Part shown: positions 7,662-14,920 of the stretch, in pieces
Layout of the letters: the number at the start of each line of letters is the position of its first letter
Position numbering within the stretch: the first letter of the stretch is position 1
Source of the DNA: a virus
Strand: one strand, 5' to 3'
DNA: 43,716 nt
IMG/VR virus record: IMGVR_UViG_3300032223_000299
Location: 1 to 43,716 of that record
Notes under the pieces: model-generated
Told to the model about the DNA's origin: nothing
Seen by the model: the letters and a program-made list of their open reading frames with translations, nothing else
The model's database searches: none
Program-made: the position numbers and the translations under genes

Positions 7662-8852
7662 ATGACAAGTCGTTCCGATAAGCGTCAAGTTTTTCTTGAT
7701 GCAATTTCAGCAACCGGTAAGTCCTCAGTGACTATCGACGAGATTAAAGATATTGCAACTAATCTCGGAATTGCTCCACCCCAATGGTTCACAAAAGATG
7801 AACAGAACCGTATCGGTCGTGGTGTATATCGAGTACCCAACCCCGTAGCAAAAGCCGCCCAAATGCCGGCTCCTGCGATTCAAATGGCAGCCCAAGTGAT
7901 ACCCCTTGCTGCTCCCGAAAACAAATCAGGTCATCGTATTGCGAATGTGACAACTGACCTTGAGATGGAAGACCTAGTGCCTGTTCAATATAGCAACTAT
8001 GTTCCTTTTGGTAACTTTGACGATGTGTTGTCAATCGTGCAATCAAAGCAGTTCTTCCCAGTGTTCGTTACCGGTCCTTCTGGCAACGGTAAGACAATGA
8101 GTATCGAACAAGCCTGTGCCAAAGCAAAACGTAAATTCGTTTGCGTATCAATGACACCTGATACCGATGAAGGTGATTTGCTAGGTAACTATGTTCTGAT
8201 TAACGGTCAGATGGAATGGCGTGACGGTCCAGTTACACTTGCTGCCCGCCAAGGTGCCGTGTTGTGTATCGACGAGATTGATTACGGTTCCAATAATCTG
8301 TCATGCTTACAACGTGTATTCGAAGGTAAACCATTCTTGCTAAAGAAAAAGAATGAGTTGATTACACCAGCACCTGGCTTTACAGTGTTCGCTACTGCTA
8401 ACACAAAAGGTAAAGGTTCAGAAGATGGTCGTTATATGTTTACGAATGTTTTGAACGAAGCGTTCCTTGAGCGTTTTCCTAATACATTCGAACAAGAATG
8501 GGCACCTGCAACAGTTGAGAAAAAAATTGTTGCTAAAGAATTGGAATCAGTCGGTCGTGAAGATAAAGATTTTGCCGACAAACTTGTATCATGGGCTACA
8601 GTAATTCGTACCACATTCGATGAAGGTGGTTGCGACGAAGTTATCTCTACCCGCCGTTTGGTTCATATTGTTAAGACCTACGGTATCTTTGGTGATAAGT
8701 TAAAAGCGATTCAGTTCTGCTTAAATCGTTTCGATACTGATACCAAGGTTACGTTCCTTGACTTGTATACCAAACTTGATGCGGGTGTCGATCCAACAGT
8801 TGCACCAGTTCAAGCCGAAGTAAAAGAAACATCGGTAGAAGTTCCATTCTAA
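7662..8852 (+). CDS. CobS/MoxR-like AAA+ ATPase
   Basis: This 396-aa AAA+ protein has Walker A GPSGNGKT (residues 138-145), Walker B VLCIDEID and the sensor segment FTVFATANT. The order and spacing are those of CobS/MoxR ATPases. About 60 N-terminal residues resemble a small helical domain, followed by an Ala/Pro-rich linker. It probably works with the VWA protein encoded upstream, as CobS does with CobT. Both genes have their own sigma70 promoter and share a 17-base leader repeat, which suggests balanced early expression. The start is the ATG at 7662 with GGAG ten bases upstream, not the TTG at 7644. CobS-like proteins occur in many T4-like phages and their role there is not established. Confidence 0.88.
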   Translation: MTSRSDKRQVFLDAISATGKSSVTIDEIKDIATNLGIAPPQWFTKDEQNRIGRGVYRVPNPVAKAAQMPAPAIQMAAQVIPLAAPENKSGHRIANVTTDLEMEDLVPVQYSNYVPFGNFDDVLSIVQSKQFFPVFVTGPSGNGKTMSIEQACAKAKRKFVCVSMTPDTDEGDLLGNYVLINGQMEWRDGPVTLAARQGAVLCIDEIDYGSNNLSCLQRVFEGKPFLLKKKNELITPAPGFTVFATANTKGKGSEDGRYMFTNVLNEAFLERFPNTFEQEWAPATVEKKIVAKELESVGREDKDFADKLVSWATVIRTTFDEGGCDEVISTRRLVHIVKTYGIFGDKLKAIQFCLNRFDTDTKVTFLDLYTKLDAGVDPTVAPVQAEVKETSVEVPF

Positions 8853-8853
8853 C

Positions 8854-8882
8854 TTGACAGAGGCTCACGCCTCTGTTATAGT
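8854..8882 (+). promoter_or_regulatory. Sigma70 promoter with palindromic spacer
   Basis: TTGACA (8854-8859), 17 bases and TATAGT (8877-8882). The whole spacer is an 8-bp perfect inverted repeat, ACAGAGGC (8857-8864), loop TCAC, GCCTCTGT (8869-8876). It may be an operator or the terminator stem of the AAA+ gene. No clear T-run follows, so terminator function is doubtful. Confidence 0.75.
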
Positions 8883-8964
8883 ATCACTTGTAATATAGCA
8901 GTAAACACCCTGCCAATTGTGGCAACCAACCAAACGCTGCGGCGTATAGTAAAGGACCATCACC
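8883..8964 (+). promoter_or_regulatory. Long structured 5' leader of the DUF262-HNH gene
   Basis: This 80-base leader is far longer than others in the window. It contains a small hairpin, TGCCA-ATTG-TGGCA (8911-8924), a second, ACGC-TGCG-GCGT (8934-8945), and the ribosome site AAGGA (8952-8956) before the ATG. Structure-dependent control of translation is inferred. Confidence 0.4.
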
Positions 8965-10398
8965 ATGACTACACAAGTAGTGTATCGATTCGACACGTAT
9001 AACGTCGAGATTTGGACAGTTGAAGATATTCTAGCCTGTCTGAGTTCACCAACAAATAAAATTCAAATTATGCCACCTGAGTTTCAACGTGATTTTGTGG
9101 CGAGTTTGAAATGGAAACAAGATATGATTAATTCGTTCTACTACGGATTATCTTCCAATCTTATTCATTTTCGTAAATTAGATAAAAAGAAATCTTCTAA
9201 AATTGGTTTTGCTTATCAATGCCTTGATGGTCTACAACGACTCTCTTCAATGTTAGAATTTGCAGATAATCAATTTCGTGACAAAGAAGGTCGTAAATTT
9301 AAAGACTTGTCCGCAGAACTGCAAAATAAATTTCTGAGCTATACATTTACAGTTTATGTCTATCATGACACAATGACAGATCAACAAGCTGGCGAAGCAT
9401 TCTGCCGAATTAATAATGCAAATGATTTAAACGATCAAGAAAAACTTAATGCTATTCCTGGTTATGTGTCGCAAGTAATTCGTAATCAAGCACGTTTAGG
9501 ACCAGTTCTTCCTATCTTTGAAACACAATTATGTGATGATAAAAAACGCCGTTCAGTTGTCGGTCTTGGTATGTTACCTGGCGTTAGAATGAAATATGAT
9601 TCGTTATTGGCACGTTGGTATACGATTGAGTACGACAAACAAACCAACCCATTGAAAAAAGCGTTTCATGGTTCGGGTATTAATTTACCACATACACAAA
9701 AAATGTATAATGATCCTAAAATGAAATCGCAATACGATGCAAAAGGTGAAGCGATTTATTTGAATGATTATATTTGGCCACAACCTAAACTGTTTGCTCC
9801 TATCGAAAAAGAAGTTGTTCGTCGTGCTAAATTTGTATATGATTGTATGGTGGCTGATGTTGAATCAAATAAAAAAGTATTTACCACCGACGGTAAAATC
9901 GATATATTATATGATATAACTTATTTTCTTGAAGAACATTTTGGTAAAAATTGCGTCAAAGACTTTAAGAAATTTGTACGTGGAATAAAAAAAGTTCTTG
10001 TTGAAAATTTAGATCAGAGTGTAAACAAAGATCGTGCATTATATTTTCAGCGTTTACTTGGTTGTGGAACAGGGCATGAGATTATTACGAAGATTGATAT
10101 TTTTCTAAATGAAATTCATGCTGATCCAGAAGGATTCGGAATCGTTGAAATGGATCATGGTAAGATCAGCGATTCTGAAAAAATGAAATTGTGGGCAGCA
10201 CAAGATTACAAGTGTTGGATTGATGAAGAAGAAGCTGACATTGGTGAACTTGAAGCGGCGCATATCGTTGCACGTTCCTTGGGTGGTAAAAATACAATCG
10301 ATAACTATGTTTTGGTTCGTAAACAATATAATCGCAATATGGGTACAATGACACCGGAAACATATAAAGAACATTATTTTGAACATCTTTGCCAATAA
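8965..10398 (+). CDS. DUF262 (GmrS-like) plus HNH nuclease protein
   Basis: The N-terminal DUF262/ParB-like nucleotide-handling domain is recognised by PPEFQRDF and the DGLQR motif (residues 88-92). The C-terminal HNH-type nuclease segment has EAAHIVA (catalytic His433), a GG turn, the Asn of IDNYVL and YNRNMG. This resembles single-chain GmrSD-type, modification-dependent nucleases (DUF262 with a HNH/DUF1524 domain). The gene has its own promoter, a hairpin on each side and a long leader, so it looks like an independently acquired transcription unit. Possible roles are exclusion of competing phages, host DNA breakdown or homing; none is proven by sequence. Confidence 0.8.
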   Translation: MTTQVVYRFDTYNVEIWTVEDILACLSSPTNKIQIMPPEFQRDFVASLKWKQDMINSFYYGLSSNLIHFRKLDKKKSSKIGFAYQCLDGLQRLSSMLEFADNQFRDKEGRKFKDLSAELQNKFLSYTFTVYVYHDTMTDQQAGEAFCRINNANDLNDQEKLNAIPGYVSQVIRNQARLGPVLPIFETQLCDDKKRRSVVGLGMLPGVRMKYDSLLARWYTIEYDKQTNPLKKAFHGSGINLPHTQKMYNDPKMKSQYDAKGEAIYLNDYIWPQPKLFAPIEKEVVRRAKFVYDCMVADVESNKKVFTTDGKIDILYDITYFLEEHFGKNCVKDFKKFVRGIKKVLVENLDQSVNKDRALYFQRLLGCGTGHEIITKIDIFLNEIHADPEGFGIVEMDHGKISDSEKMKLWAAQDYKCWIDEEEADIGELEAAHIVARSLGGKNTIDNYVLVRKQYNRNMGTMTPETYKEHYFEHLCQ

Positions 10399-10423
10399 TT
10401 AGAAACTTTTACCGTTCGAAAAG

Positions 10424-10452
10424 TTGACACAGACTTCGGTCTGTGTCATACT
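10424..10452 (+). promoter_or_regulatory. Sigma70-type promoter with palindromic spacer
   Basis: TTGACA (10424-10429), 17 bases and CATACT (10447-10452). The -10 is weaker than in the other promoters. The spacer is the terminator-like hairpin described at 10425-10448. Confidence 0.6.
10425..10448 (+). terminator. UUCG-tetraloop hairpin after the DUF262-HNH gene
   Basis: A perfect 10-bp stem, TGACACAGAC and GTCTGTGTCA, closes a TTCG loop and is followed by the T-rich stretch TACTATTATTTT. UUCG-capped stems are typical T4-type terminators. It overlaps the promoter of the next gene. Confidence 0.7.
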
Positions 10453-10462
10453 ATTATTTTAA

Positions 10463-10497
10463 GAGAGAAGTATCGCCTCTCAATATTTGTGCGATAC
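10463..10497 (+). promoter_or_regulatory. Candidate H-type pseudoknot in the leader of the winged-helix gene
   Basis: Stem 1 pairs GAGAG (10463-10467) with CTCTC (10477-10481). Stem 2 pairs GTATCGC (10470-10476), inside the loop of stem 1, with GCGATAC (10491-10497). Loop 1 is 2 nt, there are no bases between the stems, and loop 3 is 9 nt, a classical H-type geometry. It ends 8 bases before the GGAG ribosome site. The T4 gene 32 leader has a pseudoknot used for autoregulation; a similar role is inferred here. Confidence 0.5.
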
Positions 10498-10515
10498 AAA
10501 CTATGGAGTTTTATT

Positions 10516-10770
10516 ATGTCAGTAGCTAAATCTCAAAATGAAAAACTGGTCGAGTTTTTCAAGACCGGTAAAGATTTATCTGAAGGTCAAGCACGTGCCC
10601 GTTTTGGCGTTGCAAATCTTCCAGCACGAATTGCTGAACTTCGTGCAGAGGGTTATAGCATCTACAAAAACAAATCCAAGAACGGTCAAACCACATACCG
10701 TTTGGGTACACCAACACGTGCTATGGTAGCAGCAGCATACTCGTTGATGGGCGCACAGGCGTTTGCCTAA
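10516..10770 (+). CDS. Small winged-helix/HTH protein
   Basis: The 84-aa protein has the pattern of a winged-helix domain. An N-terminal helix (QNEKLVEFFKTG) is followed by a DLSEGQARARFGVANLPARIAELR-type turn-helix region, then a beta wing (YSIYKNKSKNGQTTYRL). The C-terminal tail is Ala-rich. Small proteins of this kind are common in T4-like phages and are presumed DNA-binding regulators. The start is the ATG at 10516 with TGGAG upstream, not the earlier GTG at 10489, which lies in the pseudoknot. Having its own promoter and a structured leader suggests that its level is controlled, perhaps by itself. Confidence 0.72.
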   Translation: MSVAKSQNEKLVEFFKTGKDLSEGQARARFGVANLPARIAELRAEGYSIYKNKSKNGQTTYRLGTPTRAMVAAAYSLMGAQAFA

Positions 10771-10793
10771 AATAGTTTGAAACTTTGCGGGGT

Positions 10794-10828
10794 GGAGGCA
10801 TATATATTATGTGTCTCTACTCTTTTTT
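10794..10828 (+). terminator. Possible intrinsic terminator
   Basis: About ten pairs, three of them G:U, form between GGAGGCATAT and ATGTGTCTCT around a 5-base loop, followed after ACTC by seven T. This would separate the winged-helix gene from the replication operon. The stem is weak. Confidence 0.4.
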
Positions 10829-10840
10829 TATGGATAAATT

Positions 10841-11656
10841 ATGCAAATACAAGTAAACCTTGAAGAATTGAGAAAGAACAAACTGTTCGTAGCAACACCA
10901 ATGTATGGTGGTATGAACCACGGCCTCTATATGAAATCGTGCCTTGACTTACAAACTGTAATGATTCGTTATGGTATTGAAGTTAAATTCTCTTTCCTTT
11001 TCAATGAATCTCTCATCACACGTGCCAGAAACTATTTGGTAGATGAGTTTCTCCGCACAGACTTCACACACATGATGTTCATCGACTCGGACATTCACTT
11101 TGATCCGAACGATATCGTAGCACTGATGGCACTTGATAAAGATGTTATTGGTGGTCCTTACCCTAAGAAATCTATCAATTGGGGTAACGTAGCAGAAACC
11201 GCACGTAAGAATCCAGACTTGAATCCTAAAGAACTTGAAAACCTAGTAGGTGAGTATGTGTTCAACGTGGTTAAAGGTACACAACAATTCCAAGTTTCTG
11301 ATCCTCTAGAAGTTATGGAAATTGGTACTGGTCATATGATGATCAAGCGTCAAGTATTTGAAAAAATGGAAAAAGAATATCCATCGATCAAATACAAACC
11401 AGATCACATTGGTCAAGCACACTTTGATGGTTCACGTTATATCCATGCATATTTTGATACAGTGATCGACCATGCCAACTCTATCGTTGGTGGTGGCTCA
11501 GAACGTTACCTGTCAGAAGATTATATGTTCTGTCAGATGTGGCGTAAGATGGGTGGTCAAATCTATCTGTGTCCATGGATGAAAACACAACACATTGGTA
11601 CGTATGCATTCACAGGTAATATGCCAGCGGTTGCACAGTACACTGGTAGACTGTAA
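10841..11656 (+). CDS. Glycosyltransferase-like protein (GT-A fold)
   Basis: The 271-aa product has a nucleotide-sugar-binding pattern. NKLFVATPMYGG lies at the start, RARNYLVDEFLRTDFTHMMF follows, and a DSD metal-binding motif (DxD) is in FIDSDIHFDP. The SEDYMFCQMW and LCPWMKTQHIGTYAF segments are typical of phage-encoded GT-A proteins. The acceptor is unknown; modified phage DNA or a surface glycan are both possible. The stop overlaps the next start (TAATG), so it is co-translated with the nucleotide hydrolase-like gene. No Shine-Dalgarno stronger than GGAT is seen upstream. Confidence 0.7.
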   Translation: MQIQVNLEELRKNKLFVATPMYGGMNHGLYMKSCLDLQTVMIRYGIEVKFSFLFNESLITRARNYLVDEFLRTDFTHMMFIDSDIHFDPNDIVALMALDKDVIGGPYPKKSINWGNVAETARKNPDLNPKELENLVGEYVFNVVKGTQQFQVSDPLEVMEIGTGHMMIKRQVFEKMEKEYPSIKYKPDHIGQAHFDGSRYIHAYFDTVIDHANSIVGGGSERYLSEDYMFCQMWRKMGGQIYLCPWMKTQHIGTYAFTGNMPAVAQYTGRL

Positions 11657-11991
11657 TGGATAAGGATGCTATCAAAGCATCCCAAACAGCAACAACTGGT
11701 GGTCGTAAATTTGATGGTGGTAAAATTCGTTATGGTCTTTTACCACCATTAGCTTTAAAAGCGACAGCAGATGTTCTGACGTTCGGTGCTGAAAAATATG
11801 AACCAGGTAATTGGAAACACGTTCCAGATTCAATCAATCGATATTTCGATGCTGCTCAAAGACACATGTGGGCATACAAAGAAGGTGAAGCGATTGATCC
11901 AGAATCAGGAAGACATCACTTAGCACATGCACTTTGTTGCCTTATGTTTTTGTATGAGCATGATATACTGTATTCTGCAAGTGAAAAATAA
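11656..11991 (+). CDS. DUF5664 family, dATP/dGTP diphosphohydrolase-like
   Basis: The 111-aa protein shows the DUF5664 pattern. GGRKFDGGKIRYGLLPP is followed by an ADVLTFGAEKYEPGNWK segment and by RHMWAYKEGEAIDPESGRHHLAHALC, whose acidic and His residues resemble the metal-binding helices of all-alpha NTP pyrophosphatases. It probably adjusts the dNTP pool for phage DNA synthesis, which fits its place next to the sliding clamp gene. The start codon overlaps the glycosyltransferase stop. The family assignment is good, but the exact substrate is inferred. Confidence 0.75.
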   Translation: MDKDAIKASQTATTGGRKFDGGKIRYGLLPPLALKATADVLTFGAEKYEPGNWKHVPDSINRYFDAAQRHMWAYKEGEAIDPESGRHHLAHALCCLMFLYEHDILYSASEK

Positions 11992-12011
11992 ATTTAATTA
12001 TGGAGTAAATT

Positions 12012-12695
12012 ATGAAACTGTCTAACGACACATTGAATGTATTGAAGAACTTCGCTTCTATCAATCAAGGTATTCTGTTTAAAAAAGGTAAGACTATTCG
12101 TACCGTATCTTCAGGTAAGAATATCATGGCAGAAGCAACCGTTGGTGAAGAAATACCTACTGAGTTTGGTGTCTATGATCTAAACAACTTCTTGTCTGTT
12201 ATAACTCTACACAAAGAAGAACCAACAATCGATTTTGAAGATAACAATGTGCTTATCTCTGGTCTACAAGGTCGCAGTAAAATCAAGTATCGTTTTTGTA
12301 AACCAAATATGATTGTGACTCCACCAGAGAAACCAATCGCTATGCCTGACCCAGAAATTTCTTTTGAACTGACCGCAGAAGATTTTGAATGGATTCTTCG
12401 TGCTGCGAATGTTCTTTCTTCTCCACATATTGCAATCGAATCTGATGGCGATAAAATCTTTGCGACAACACTTGATATCATTAATAATTCAGCACACACT
12501 GACTCCGTTGAAATCGCAGACGGTAATGGTGACAAGTATCGCATGATATTTAAAACAGAAAACTTTAAGATGCTGTCGGGTGGGTATGATGTTAAGATAT
12601 CATCTAAAGGTATTTCAAATTTCAAACATAAAACCTTAGCTATTCAGTATTGGATTGCAACTGAAACTGGTTCTACTTTTACAAAGGCAAAATAA
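12012..12695 (+). CDS. 45: DNA polymerase sliding clamp gp45
   Basis: The 227-aa length and the sequence pattern (MKLSNDTLNVLKNFASINQ at the N-terminus, FGVYDLNNFLSVI, ISGLQGRSKIKYRF, and the late LAIQYWIATE strand) are those of T4 gp45. It forms the trimeric ring that tethers gp43 and is required for late transcription in T4. The gene order gp45 - small ORF - gp44 - gp62 - regA confirms it. The ribosome site is TGGAG. The stop overlaps the next ATG (TAATG). Confidence 0.95.
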   Translation: MKLSNDTLNVLKNFASINQGILFKKGKTIRTVSSGKNIMAEATVGEEIPTEFGVYDLNNFLSVITLHKEEPTIDFEDNNVLISGLQGRSKIKYRFCKPNMIVTPPEKPIAMPDPEISFELTAEDFEWILRAANVLSSPHIAIESDGDKIFATTLDIINNSAHTDSVEIADGNGDKYRMIFKTENFKMLSGGYDVKISSKGISNFKHKTLAIQYWIATETGSTFTKAK

Positions 12696-12910
12696 TGGCA
12701 CTGAAAATGTTTACTAATGCATCGGCATCATTTGAAGATGAATCGATTGCAATTAATCCTGATATCGTAGCATCAGTATTTGAGTTGATTACTCCAGATG
12801 CAGATGCTAAACTACAGATTCGTACAGTCATCTATGGCGTCACTGGTACTGATTGGCATGTGAAAGAACCTTACCTTGAAGTAGTTGCAAGACTGAACGA
12901 AAAAGATTAA
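12695..12910 (+). CDS. Small hypothetical protein between gp45 and gp44
   Basis: This 71-aa acidic protein (MALKMFTNASASFEDESIAI at the start) overlaps the gp45 stop by one base and sits 38 bases before gp44, inside the clamp/clamp-loader operon. It looks like a small alpha/beta protein with no recognised motif. T4 has no gene at this exact spot. A replisome accessory role is suggested only by position. Confidence 0.75.
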   Translation: MALKMFTNASASFEDESIAINPDIVASVFELITPDADAKLQIRTVIYGVTGTDWHVKEPYLEVVARLNEKD

Positions 12911-12948
12911 ACTGTTATTTTATATTATGATTTATGTGAAAGGTTTTC

Positions 12949-13881
12949 ATGGAACATCTTCTGTGGACAGAAAAGTATCGCCCCCAAACAGTAGAAGATT
13001 GTATACTGCCAGAACGATTGAAAGTTCCGTTTCAGGAATACGTCAATCAGAAACAGATACCAAATCTTCTGCTGACTGGTGGAGCGGGCGTAGGAAAAAC
13101 GACGATAGCCAAAGCGATGTGCAACGAGATCGGCTGCGACTATCTAGTAATCAATGGTTCTGATGAATCGGGTATCGATGTATTTCGTACCAAGATAAAA
13201 AACTATGCATCATCAATGTCGTTTGCTGGTGGGCGCAAAGTTATTATCATCGATGAAGCAGACTATCTAAATCCAAACTCAACACAACCTGCTCTTCGTA
13301 ATGCAATCGAAGAGTTTGCAGGTAACTGTTCGTTCATCTTTACTTGTAACTTTAAGAATCGTATCATCGAACCATTGCACTCACGATGTGCAGTGATTGA
13401 ATTTGGTTTGAAGAACGGTGAGAAAGCAAAGATGGCATCTGCTTTCTTCAAACGCATCGAATCAATTCTTGATACAGAGAAAGTTGAATATGATGAGAAA
13501 GTAATTGCTGAACTTGTCAAGAAACACTTTCCAGATTTTCGTCGTGTTATTAATGAACTACAACGCTACTCTCAACTCGGCAAGATTGATGTAGGCATCC
13601 TCTCTCAGATTGGTGACGTATCTATTTCTCAGGTCGTCAAACATATGAAAGAAAAAGACTTTACATCCGTCCGTAAATGGGCAGCGACAACAGAAATTGA
13701 TAGCACGACACTTTTCCGCAAGTTGTATGATAGTCTGTATGATATACTAAAACCATCCAGTATTCCTGGCGTGGTTCTAGTTCTTGCAGACTATCAATAC
13801 AAACAAGCCTTTGTTGCTGACCATGAGATTAATATCGTCGCTTGTCTCACAGAGATCATGGCTAACGGTGAATTCAAATGA
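12949..13881 (+). CDS. 44: Clamp loader large subunit gp44
   Basis: This is the AAA+ ATPase of the clamp loader. It shows LWTEKYRPQTVEDCILP at the N-terminus, Walker A GGAGVGKT (residues 44-51), Walker B IIIDEAD and the arginine-finger segment LHSRC (SRC motif), over 310 aa. It loads gp45 onto primer-template junctions together with gp62. The ribosome site AAAGG lies 7 bases upstream. The end overlaps the gp62 start by four bases (ATGA), ensuring coupled synthesis of the complex. Confidence 0.96.
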   Translation: MEHLLWTEKYRPQTVEDCILPERLKVPFQEYVNQKQIPNLLLTGGAGVGKTTIAKAMCNEIGCDYLVINGSDESGIDVFRTKIKNYASSMSFAGGRKVIIIDEADYLNPNSTQPALRNAIEEFAGNCSFIFTCNFKNRIIEPLHSRCAVIEFGLKNGEKAKMASAFFKRIESILDTEKVEYDEKVIAELVKKHFPDFRRVINELQRYSQLGKIDVGILSQIGDVSISQVVKHMKEKDFTSVRKWAATTEIDSTTLFRKLYDSLYDILKPSSIPGVVLVLADYQYKQAFVADHEINIVACLTEIMANGEFK

Positions 13882-14264
13882 GTAATCCATTTGATTATGT
13901 TAATGAGATTCTTCAAGGTAAAAAGCAACTTATCGTCGATGAATTAACCGAGAAGGAGTATGTACCTTTCCTAACTAATAGGTCGCTATCTCAGCACAAA
14001 GACTGTGTTTTATTCGCAAATGAGATGAATCTTCGTCACCATTTAGACAAAAAGATGCAGAATGACTTTTTACTAAATACTGTCAGGTCTATGAAAAGAC
14101 CGTTTGCGAAGTGGGCAAAGTCGGAAAAAGATGATGATATAGCATGTGTCAAAATGGTCTACGGACTTTCCGATAGCAAGGCAAGAGATGCCATGCGCTT
14201 ACTAACCAAAGAACAAATCCAACAACTAAAAAAAGAAACCTTCACAGGTGGGTTAGGAAAATGA
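13878..14264 (+). CDS. 62: Clamp loader small subunit gp62
   Basis: Identified by position directly between gp44 and regA and by the MSNPFDYVNEILQGKK start and the RHHLDKKMQNDFLLNTVRSMKRPF core typical of gp62. At 128 aa it is shorter than T4 gp62 (187 aa), consistent with the compact forms in marine T4-like phages. It stabilises the gp44 ATPase ring and contacts the clamp. The ATG overlaps the gp44 stop. Confidence 0.88.
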   Translation: MSNPFDYVNEILQGKKQLIVDELTEKEYVPFLTNRSLSQHKDCVLFANEMNLRHHLDKKMQNDFLLNTVRSMKRPFAKWAKSEKDDDIACVKMVYGLSDSKARDAMRLLTKEQIQQLKKETFTGGLGK

Positions 14265-14265
14265 C

Positions 14266-14670
14266 ATGGTTGATATATCTAAATTTGTTGAGGTTACCCT
14301 AGTAGAACAGGATGACTTCCTGAAGGTACGTGAGACTCTGACCAGAATCGGTGTGTCTTCACGAAAAGAAAAGGTACTGTATCAATCTTGCCATATACTG
14401 CACAAGCAGGGCAAGTATTATATTGTACATTTTAAAGAACTATTTGCTTTAGATGGTAAGTTATCTACAATTACCGAGAATGATATCCAAAGACGTAACG
14501 CTATTGCCAATTTATTAGAAGAATGGGGCTTGTTAAAAATTGTGAACTATGATACAGTAGAACATAATATGGCGCCAATTCATCAGATCAAAATTATTGC
14601 TTTTAAAGAGAAGGATGATTGGGAACTGATTGCTAAATATAACATAGGTAAAAAGAAATCTGATTATTAA
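14266..14670 (+). CDS. regA: Translational repressor RegA
   Basis: RegA binds the initiation regions of several early phage mRNAs and blocks ribosomes. The 134-aa protein matches T4 RegA closely over the core: DDFLKVRETLTRIGV, then KEKVLYQSCHILHKQGKYYIVHFKE, and RRNAIANLLEEWGLLKIV. The C-terminal WELIAKYNIG is also conserved. It has about 10 extra N-terminal residues (MVDISKFVEV). Targets likely include its own cluster, as in T4, but no operator can be assigned by eye. Confidence 0.95.
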   Translation: MVDISKFVEVTLVEQDDFLKVRETLTRIGVSSRKEKVLYQSCHILHKQGKYYIVHFKELFALDGKLSTITENDIQRRNAIANLLEEWGLLKIVNYDTVEHNMAPIHQIKIIAFKEKDDWELIAKYNIGKKKSDY

Positions 14671-14684
14671 GATGGTGAGATATC

Positions 14685-14867
14685 ATGTACAAAGCGAAAA
14701 ACAATTTGGTGAAACTTGTAAATAAGTATACCAAAGAAGAAGTATTTACTAGAGATTACGATGATGTGATTAAAGAAGGAGCCAATGAATTCATTCGGGT
14801 CTTCACTCAATCAAATCCTCAAAGAACTTATCTTGTCAATCGCACAGCATTTGAGGTTGCCAAGTAA
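14685..14867 (+). CDS. Small hypothetical protein, 60 aa
   Basis: A 60-aa basic/mixed protein starts with MYKAKNNLVKLVNKYTKEEV. It lies 14 bases after regA and just before a strong terminator, so it is the last gene of the clamp/clamp-loader/regA unit. No motif is recognised. Confidence 0.65.
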   Translation: MYKAKNNLVKLVNKYTKEEVFTRDYDDVIKEGANEFIRVFTQSNPQRTYLVNRTAFEVAK

Positions 14868-14869
14868 GT

Positions 14870-14896
14870 CGTGATGCCTTCGGGGTCACGTATTTT
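14870..14896 (+). terminator. Intrinsic terminator with UUCG loop
   Basis: CGTGATGCC and GGGTCACG pair with one G:U and one bulged G around a TTCG tetraloop, followed by TATTTT. It ends the gp45-gp62-regA transcript and lies before the Hsp20 gene. Confidence 0.8.
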
Positions 14897-14920
14897 AACT
14901 TGCTTAATAAGGAGAAACAT

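Noticed and set aside
11966-11974. TGATATACT as an extended -10 promoter before gp45
   Set aside because: It lies within the conserved end of the DUF5664 gene with no -35 box; similar strings occur inside other genes (for example near 13738), so it is not distinctive.
12173-12625. 150-aa minus-strand frame inside gp45
   Set aside because: It is antisense to a certain gene, has no promoter or ribosome site on that strand, and no recognisable motif; the same applies to the other minus-strand frames.
12927-13163. 78-aa frame at the start of gp44
   Set aside because: It lies over the Walker A region of gp44 in another frame and gives a low-complexity Ser/Arg product.
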